Assembly: GCA_913060595.1 (NCBI GenBank)
Contig: CAJXSA010000112.1
Coordinates: forward strand, 1-10,711
DNA length: 10,711 nt
Direction: 5' to 3'
From: an uncultured Ignavibacteria bacterium
Lineage (GTDB): Bacteria; Bacteroidota; Ignavibacteria; SZUA-365
Shown: positions 6,306 to 10,711 of the stretch, piece after piece
Position numbering within the stretch: the first letter of the stretch is position 1
Layout: each line of letters begins with the position of its first letter
The notes under the pieces: generated by a model
What the model saw: the letters and a program-made list of their open reading frames with translations, nothing else
Databases searched by the model: none
Told to the model about the DNA's origin: nothing
Program-made: the position numbers and the translations under genes

Positions 6306-7016
6306 ATGCACCTCTTTCTGCTCAATGATTTTTCCGACCCGACCGTGCGCGCGGAAGAGCACCGGCATCTGAGCCGTGTGCTTCGGCTGCACGTGGGGGA
6401 TGCGGTGCTGCTGTCGGCGGGCGACGGGCGCATGGCGGAAGCGGTGATCGAAGACATCGGGCGGGAGGAAAGCCGGTGCCGCGTGACGACGGTGCATGAG
6501 GCGTACAATGAACCTTCGGTGCAGGTGACGCTCTGCCAGGGGGTGCTGAAGAATCACGGCAAGCTTGACTGGCTTGTCGAGAAGGGCACGGAACTCGGTA
6601 TGTGCCGTTTCCTTCCGCTGCTGACGGAGCGTTGCGTCGCCCGTTCCGTGCGGCGTGAGCGCCTGCAGAAGCTCGCACAGACCGCGACCAAGCAGTGCAT
6701 GCGCGGACGCATCCCTGAAGTCTTCTCCCCTCAGCACCTGACTGCATTTCCCGGGAACAGCGGAGGAGCGCGCCTGCTGCTGTTTCACGAAAGCGCACCG
6801 CGGGATGCGGTGCCGGAAGGGCTGAAGCTGGACATGCGTCCGATCGCGCTGCTGGTCGGTCCCGAAGGCGGTTTCAGCGAGGCGGAAATCGACATGCTGC
6901 GCAGGCATGGCGCCGAGGTGCTGTCCCTCGGCCCCCGGCGTCTCCGCGGCGAAACCGCTGGCCTGGCCGCGCTCACCCGCGTGATGGCCTGTATCGAGAA
7001 TGGAACAAAGGAATGA
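6306..7016 (+). CDS. rsmE: 16S rRNA m3U1498 methyltransferase RsmE
   Basis: SPOUT-class methyltransferase that methylates N3 of U1498 in 16S rRNA on the assembled small subunit, with S-adenosylmethionine as donor. The 236-residue product has the PUA-like N-terminal domain (HRHLSRVLRLHVGDAV, 19-34), the central KLDWLVEKGTELGMCRFLPLLTERC region (86-110) and KQCMRGRIPEV (129-139). The knotted C-terminal SAM-binding site is LLVGPEGGFSEAE (182-194) and LGPRRLRGETAGLAAL (208-223). The frame is open from 6255, but family alignment places the start at ATG 6306 (MHLFLLNDF). No clear Shine-Dalgarno precedes it (upstream is AACCAATCCC), as often in Bacteroidota. The J-domain gene begins seven bases after its stop. 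Confidence 0.96.
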   Translation: MHLFLLNDFSDPTVRAEEHRHLSRVLRLHVGDAVLLSAGDGRMAEAVIEDIGREESRCRVTTVHEAYNEPSVQVTLCQGVLKNHGKLDWLVEKGTELGMCRFLPLLTERCVARSVRRERLQKLAQTATKQCMRGRIPEVFSPQHLTAFPGNSGGARLLLFHESAPRDAVPEGLKLDMRPIALLVGPEGGFSEAEIDMLRRHGAEVLSLGPRRLRGETAGLAALTRVMACIENGTKE

Positions 7017-7023
7017 TGCAACA

Positions 7024-7491
7024 ATGAGTTACTCCCAGATTTTCCGCAGGATCAATCGCATCCTGAAAAGTACCATCAACGACGTGGTGGATTCTTTCTC
7101 GAAGGACGAACAGGAGCTGAACGACTTTGATGAGGAACTGCGAAACGCCGAACGGGGTGGGGCGGAGTCCGGTTCGCAGCATGCAGAGTCAGACGGCGGA
7201 CGGCAGCGCAGCGGTTCGCAGCAGGGCAGGGGCACGCATGGCAGCGGCGGCAGGAAGGAGGGACGGCACAAACCGGGGGAGAAAGACGACGCCTACTACT
7301 TCGGTGTGCTTGGTCTGACGCCCGATGCCGGAGAAGCCGAGATAAAGAAGGCCTACCGGGATCTCATGCGGCAGTATCATCCGGACCGCGTTGCCACGCT
7401 GGGACCGGAACTGCAGGCTGCGGCCTCGAAGAAGTCCATGGAAATCAACGAAGCCTATCACATCATCGAACGGCGCCGGGGGTTTAAATAG
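7024..7491 (+). CDS. Small J-domain protein with C-terminal J domain and PspA-like N-terminal helix
   Basis: Probable Hsp70 (DnaK) co-chaperone of the class that carries only a J domain. In the 155-residue product the J domain is C-terminal (89-150): YYFGVLGLTPDAGEAEIKKA, then YRDLMRQYHPDR with the HPD motif at 119-121 that triggers the DnaK ATPase, then INEAYHIIERR. There is no zinc finger or substrate-binding domain, so it is not DnaJ itself. The first 40 residues (MSYSQIFRRINRILKSTIND onward, then an acidic stretch) can form an amphipathic helix resembling the membrane-binding start of PspA/IM30 proteins; a Gly/Ser/Arg-rich linker (44-85) separates the two. An ATG at 7000, inside rsmE, would add eight residues; 7024 is preferred, with AAAGGA about ten bases before it. 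It is probably co-transcribed with rsmE. Client and location are unknown. Confidence 0.87.
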   Translation: MSYSQIFRRINRILKSTINDVVDSFSKDEQELNDFDEELRNAERGGAESGSQHAESDGGRQRSGSQQGRGTHGSGGRKEGRHKPGEKDDAYYFGVLGLTPDAGEAEIKKAYRDLMRQYHPDRVATLGPELQAAASKKSMEINEAYHIIERRRGFK

Positions 7492-7579
7492 CAAATAGCA
7501 AATTGCAGATGACAGATGACAGATAGCAGACTTGCTCACCTCCGCAATCTGTCATCTGCAATCTGCAATCTGCAATCTG
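7485..7579. repeat. Inverted array of 7-bp tandem repeats between convergent genes; possible bidirectional terminator
   Basis: Left arm: seven consecutive heptamers, TAAATAG (7485, containing the J-gene stop), CAAATAG, CAAATTG, CAGATGA, CAGATGA, CAGATAG, CAGACTT (ending 7533). Spacer 7534-7544. Right arm: five heptamers in the other orientation, CAATCTG, TCATCTG and three more CAATCTG (7545-7579). The arms pair perfectly over 16 bases (7502-7517 with 7547-7562), nearly 20 with one wobble; a slipped register (7513-7524 with 7547-7558) pairs 12. It ends three bases before the stop codon of the converging oxidoreductase gene, so it fills almost the whole intergenic space. Confidence 0.85.
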
Positions 7580-7582
7580 ATA

Positions 7583-8563
7583 TCAGCTGTTGATTTTCGA
7601 TACAATCTCTTCCGCGACTTCCAGGGCCTGCTGTGCGGCGAGGCCGTCGACGATGGGCTGCGTACCGTTGCGCACGGCGTCGACGAAGAGCTGCAGCTCG
7701 TACTTGAGCGGATTGTGATCCTTGGGGACGGGCGGTTGTTCGTAGACGATATTGCGCTTGACTGATCCCTGGTCGATCATGCCCAGCATGTACGTCGGCG
7801 AAACGCTGTCGTCGTCGGCGTCCACGAGACGGAAAACCTCGGCGAGACCCTGTCCGAAGTCGATCGACAGGTAGGCGTTCTTCTGGAACAGCCGCATTTT
7901 CCGCATGCGGTTCTGGGAGATGCGGCTGGCGGTGATGTTGGCCACGCATCCGTTGGTAAAGGTGATGCGCGCATTGGCGATGTCGGCGGATTCCGACACC
8001 ACGGCGATGCCGCTGGCGTCGATGGACTGCACGTCGCTTTTCACGAGGGAGAGGATAATGTCGATGTCATGTATCATCAGGTCAAGCACGACGGCGACGT
8101 CGGTACCGCGGGGATTGAATTGTGCGAGGCGGTGGGATTCAACGAAAAGCGGGGCGATGTTGTACTGGTCAAGGGCGACGATCGCCGGATTGAAGCGTTC
8201 GATGTGACCGACCTGAATGATGACGCCATGCTCGGCGGCGAGTGCGTTGAGGTCGCGCGCCTGGGCGACGGTTTCCGTGATGGGCTTTTCGAGGAAGACG
8301 GGGATGCCGCGCCGGATGGCTGCGGACGCGATGTCGAAATGCGTCGACGTCGGCGTGGCAATGGTCAGCGCGGAGACGCTGTCAAACAGGTCCTCAATGC
8401 TATCCGCGGCACGCGTGCCGTATTCTTCTGCGATTTTTGATGCTTTTTCCGTGTCGGTGTCATAGACCGCTGTGAGCGCGGCGCCGTCTGCCTGTGCGAG
8501 CATTTTCGCATGCAGGGAGCCGAGGTGGCCGAGTCCGATCACACCGATGTTCAGTGATGGCAT
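7583..8563 (-). CDS. Gfo/Idh/MocA-family NAD(P)-dependent oxidoreductase next to lpxA; possible GnnA
   Basis: The 326-residue product has the family's Rossmann start NIGVIGLGHLGSLHAKML (5-22), ATPTSTHFDIA (69-79), the substrate-site motif EKP (92-94), GHIERFNPA (119-127) and LDLMIHDIDI (160-169) with the conserved His165. Such enzymes oxidise or reduce sugars and nucleotide sugars. It begins nine bases after the lpxA stop, and its ribosome-binding site AAGGAA overlaps that stop, so it is translated with lpxA. In Acidithiobacillus ferrooxidans and Leptospira, a member of this family next to lpxA (GnnA) oxidises C3 of UDP-GlcNAc so that GnnB can aminate it, giving lipid A with amide-linked acyl chains. 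That is the leading hypothesis here, but no aminotransferase is in view; any other nucleotide-sugar dehydrogenase remains possible. Confidence 0.9.
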   Translation of the reverse strand: MPSLNIGVIGLGHLGSLHAKMLAQADGAALTAVYDTDTEKASKIAEEYGTRAADSIEDLFDSVSALTIATPTSTHFDIASAAIRRGIPVFLEKPITETVAQARDLNALAAEHGVIIQVGHIERFNPAIVALDQYNIAPLFVESHRLAQFNPRGTDVAVVLDLMIHDIDIILSLVKSDVQSIDASGIAVVSESADIANARITFTNGCVANITASRISQNRMRKMRLFQKNAYLSIDFGQGLAEVFRLVDADDDSVSPTYMLGMIDQGSVKRNIVYEQPPVPKDHNPLKYELQLFVDAVRNGTQPIVDGLAAQQALEVAEEIVSKINS

Positions 8564-8572
8564 GGAAGTTCC

Positions 8573-9376
8573 TTATGCTTTGTGCTGTCTGCCGGAGCCC
8601 GCGAGCTTCATGATGCCGCGATCGCTCCCGGCAATGAAGTCGAGTATGTTCTGCACTTCGGGCAGCGGTTCGATGTTTTCTTTCACCCAGTCGACGGCCT
8701 GGGACACGTTCATGCCTGAGCGGTAAATCGCCCGGTACGTGCGGTCGATGGCGTCGATGGCTTCGCGCGAGAAGCCGCGGCGGCGCAGACCGACACTGTT
8801 GAGTCCCTCGAACTGCGCGGGCCATGAGCCGGCGAGCACGTAGGGCGGAACGTCCTTGACGACCTTGGCGCCTCCGGCGATCATAGAGTGCGCACCGATA
8901 TGGCTGAACTGGTGGATGGCGGCGAGTCCGCCGATGATGGCCCAATCGCCGATGAGAACGTGTCCTCCCATCTGTGCGGAGTTGGCGATGATGACGCGAT
9001 CGCCGACCAGGCAGTCATGCGCGACATGCACGTAGGCCATGAGCAGGCAGTCGCTGCCGACGCTGCTTTTCCACGAATGCGTCGTGCCGCGATTGAGCGT
9101 GCAGTATTCGCGCACTGTGGAATTGTCGCCGAGATGGAATTCCGTTTTCTCATTGGCGTATTTCAGGTCCTGCGGCGGTGTCGCCACCACGGTCCCCTGG
9201 TGTATGCGGCAGTTTTTTCCGATGCGTGCGCCGTTGTCGACGCGTACGTGAGAGTCGATAACCGTTCCGGCGTCGATGACGACATCCGCTTCCACGGTGG
9301 TGAAGGGGCCGATGACGACGTCTTCAGCGATTTCCGCCTTGCTGTCGACGATGGCGGAGGGATGAATAGTGGGCAT
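8573..9376 (-). CDS. lpxA: Acyl-[acyl-carrier-protein]-UDP-N-acetylglucosamine O-acyltransferase LpxA
   Basis: First enzyme of lipid A synthesis: transfers an R-3-hydroxyacyl chain from acyl carrier protein to position 3 of UDP-GlcNAc, in the cytosol as a trimer. The 267-residue product (E. coli 262) begins MPTIHPSAIVDSKAEIAEDV, followed by hexapeptide repeats of a left-handed beta-helix to about residue 175. Key residues are Lys72 (DLKYA), His117 and catalytic His120 (YVHVAHDCLVGD), and His155 (IHQF). The C-terminal helical part shows DVPPYVLAGSWPAQFEGLN, then GLRRRGFSREAIDAI and ILDFIAGSDRGIM. E. coli has NIEGLKRR where this has NSVGLRRR, so the glutamate after the conserved Asn is replaced by valine; I recall VGL in other lineages. 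It lies 39 bases after lpxC-fabZ on the same strand and just before the oxidoreductase gene. The start lacks a strong Shine-Dalgarno. Confidence 0.97.
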   Translation of the reverse strand: MPTIHPSAIVDSKAEIAEDVVIGPFTTVEADVVIDAGTVIDSHVRVDNGARIGKNCRIHQGTVVATPPQDLKYANEKTEFHLGDNSTVREYCTLNRGTTHSWKSSVGSDCLLMAYVHVAHDCLVGDRVIIANSAQMGGHVLIGDWAIIGGLAAIHQFSHIGAHSMIAGGAKVVKDVPPYVLAGSWPAQFEGLNSVGLRRRGFSREAIDAIDRTYRAIYRSGMNVSQAVDWVKENIEPLPEVQNILDFIAGSDRGIMKLAGSGRQHKA

Positions 9377-9415
9377 ACCTGTATTGCCTGGTGAATGGGG
9401 CTATGAAATACCGTT

Positions 9416-10711
9416 TCAGTCTGTTTTCGGTTTGCTGGTCTTCTTGTCCACGACGGCTGCCATCATTTCGGCCTCGGCGGCGAGTTCGCCGTCGACGTAG
9501 GATTTGCCGCGCAGCTGGATGAGGTTGCGGCGGCGGTTGACCATTTCGATTTCCATGACGAGCTGATCACCGGGAACGACGGGCCGGCGGAACTTCGCCT
9601 TGTCGATGGTGGAGAACAGCGCGAGTTTTTCCTTCACGTTGCCGATGCTGTTGAGCATGAGAATGCCGCCGCACTGGGCCATGGCCTCGACGATGAGCAC
9701 GCCCGGCATCACCGGCTGACCGGGGAAATGTCCCTGGAAGAACTGTTCGTTCATGGTCACGTTCTTGATGCCGACGATTTTCTTGTCGATTTCGAGGCTG
9801 ACGATTTTGTCCACCAGCAGGAAGGGGTAGCGGTGCGGAAGAATTTCCGCGATGGCGTTGATGTCGAAAATCACGCCCTGCTTCTTTTCATGCTGATATT
9901 TCTTGACCAGGCGCTTTTCGAGGTAGAGTTTGCGGATCATTTTCGCGAACTCCACGTTCGAGGCGTGCCCCGGCCGCGCAGCGAGAATCTGCGCCTTGAG
10001 CGGCACGCCCACCAGGGTGAGGTCGCCCAGCAGATCGAGCAGCTTGTGTCGCGAGGGCTCGTTCTTGTAGCGCAGTGTGATGTCGTTGAGGAAGCCGTGG
10101 TCGTTGAGGCGCATGTCCTCGTCGAGATTGAGTTTCTTGCCGATGGCGTCGAGGTCGTCTTCCTCGATCTCACGGTCGACGATGACCACCGCGTTGTCGA
10201 GACTGCCGCCCTTGATGAGTCCCGCGTCGTGCAGCTGCTCGACCTCCGTCAGAAAGCAGAAGGTGCGGGAAGAGGCGAATTCCGAAACGAATTCCTCGAG
10301 ATTGAACATGCCCGTGTGCTGGCTGCCGAGGGCGGGATTCTTGTAATCGACCATCACCGTCATGCGGAAATCGTCCAGCGGCAGCGCCACGATGTCGATT
10401 TCCTTTTCAGGATTGGAAAACTGTATGGTGCGGTCGATGATAAGGTAATCCTTGGGCGCTTCCTGCTTTTCGATGCCTGCCCGCTGCAGGGCCTCGACGA
10501 AAGGCATTGCCGAGCCGTCGCCGACGGGCGGTTCGATGCCGTCGATCTCGATGACGAGGTTGTCGATCTGCAGTCCCGCCACGGCTGCGAGCACATGTTC
10601 GACCGTGTAGACCTTGATGTCGCCGTGGCCCAGCGTCGTGCCGCGGGAAACGTCCACCACGTAATCGACGATGGCGGGAATTTCCGGGTTGCCGCCGAGG
10701 TCGACGCGCAC
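9416..10711 (-). CDS. lpxC-fabZ: Fused UDP-3-O-acyl-N-acetylglucosamine deacetylase / 3-hydroxyacyl-ACP dehydratase (LpxC-FabZ), N-terminus beyond the window
   Basis: Two enzymes in one chain. LpxC (visible residues 1-275) is the zinc deacetylase that commits UDP-GlcNAc to lipid A: Glu38-His39 (TVEHVLAAVAGL), RTFCFLTEVEQL (149-160), GLIKGGSLDNAVV (164-176), His222 and Asp226 (RHKLLDLLGDL) and His249 (RPGHASN). The 27-residue spacing from His222 to His249 equals His238-His265 of E. coli. FabZ (280-431) dehydrates 3-hydroxyacyl-ACP in fatty acid elongation: LPHRYPFLLVDKI (291-303), catalytic His328 (FQGHFPG) and Glu342 (VEAMAQCGG). Both active sites look intact. About 40 N-terminal residues are missing; the GTG at the window end is an internal valine codon, not the start. 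Both activities compete for 3-hydroxyacyl-ACP, so fusion fixes their ratio. The fusion is typical of Bacteroidota/Chlorobiota. It heads the minus-strand operon as seen here. Confidence 0.97.
   Translation of the reverse strand: MRVDLGGNPEIPAIVDYVVDVSRGTTLGHGDIKVYTVEHVLAAVAGLQIDNLVIEIDGIEPPVGDGSAMPFVEALQRAGIEKQEAPKDYLIIDRTIQFSNPEKEIDIVALPLDDFRMTVMVDYKNPALGSQHTGMFNLEEFVSEFASSRTFCFLTEVEQLHDAGLIKGGSLDNAVVIVDREIEEDDLDAIGKKLNLDEDMRLNDHGFLNDITLRYKNEPSRHKLLDLLGDLTLVGVPLKAQILAARPGHASNVEFAKMIRKLYLEKRLVKKYQHEKKQGVIFDINAIAEILPHRYPFLLVDKIVSLEIDKKIVGIKNVTMNEQFFQGHFPGQPVMPGVLIVEAMAQCGGILMLNSIGNVKEKLALFSTIDKAKFRRPVVPGDQLVMEIEMVNRRRNLIQLRGKSYVDGELAAEAEMMAAVVDKKTSKPKTD

Noticed and set aside
7485..7579. CRISPR array
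   Set aside because: Repeats are 7 bases, directly tandem without unique spacers, and no cas gene is present.
10709..10711. GTG at the window end as the start of lpxC-fabZ
   Set aside because: It encodes the valine of the internal VRVDL-like segment of LpxC; about 40 family-conserved residues normally precede it.

Overview
The window is about 62% GC by eye and densely coded. The gene content points to a Gram-negative bacterium of the Bacteroidota/Chlorobiota/Ignavibacteria (FCB) assemblage. The strongest lineage marker is an LpxC-FabZ fusion, which is characteristic of that group. The CoaBC variant motifs, the S23-type four-helix-bundle gene and the general lack of strong Shine-Dalgarno sequences agree with it. 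I cannot name the species.

Left part (1-5703, plus strand): the C-terminal two thirds of coaBC (coenzyme A synthesis); a type-4 Fe-S uracil-DNA glycosylase whose stop overlaps the start of replicative helicase dnaB (ATGA); then a two-gene envelope unit made of an exported protein of unknown function and a short outer-membrane Omp85 protein with one POTRA domain, 11 bases apart.

Middle (5704-6305): a lower-GC S23 four-helix-bundle gene sits alone between two arms of an imperfect inverted repeat made of TGGAA-like words. Its leader can fold into two mutually exclusive hairpins around the ribosome-binding site. This is the most element-like part of the window. Then come rsmE (16S rRNA m3U1498 methyltransferase) and a small C-terminal J-domain protein (6306-7491, plus).

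Right part (7583-10711, minus strand): a lipid A operon, lpxC-fabZ (N-terminus beyond the window), lpxA, and a Gfo/Idh/MocA oxidoreductase. The oxidoreductase next to lpxA recalls gnnA of the 3-amino lipid A pathway, but its gnnB partner is not seen here. The plus and minus gene blocks converge on a 7-bp tandem repeat array arranged as a large inverted repeat; this fills nearly the whole space between the two stop codons and could act as a bidirectional terminator.

Most of the window is housekeeping. I found no defence system, CRISPR array, tRNA, rRNA or transposase. The points worth a second look are the S23 cassette with its leader, the heptamer array, the possible GnnA, the J protein with a PspA-like N-terminus, the CoaC active-site variants, and the unknown/Omp85 pair.
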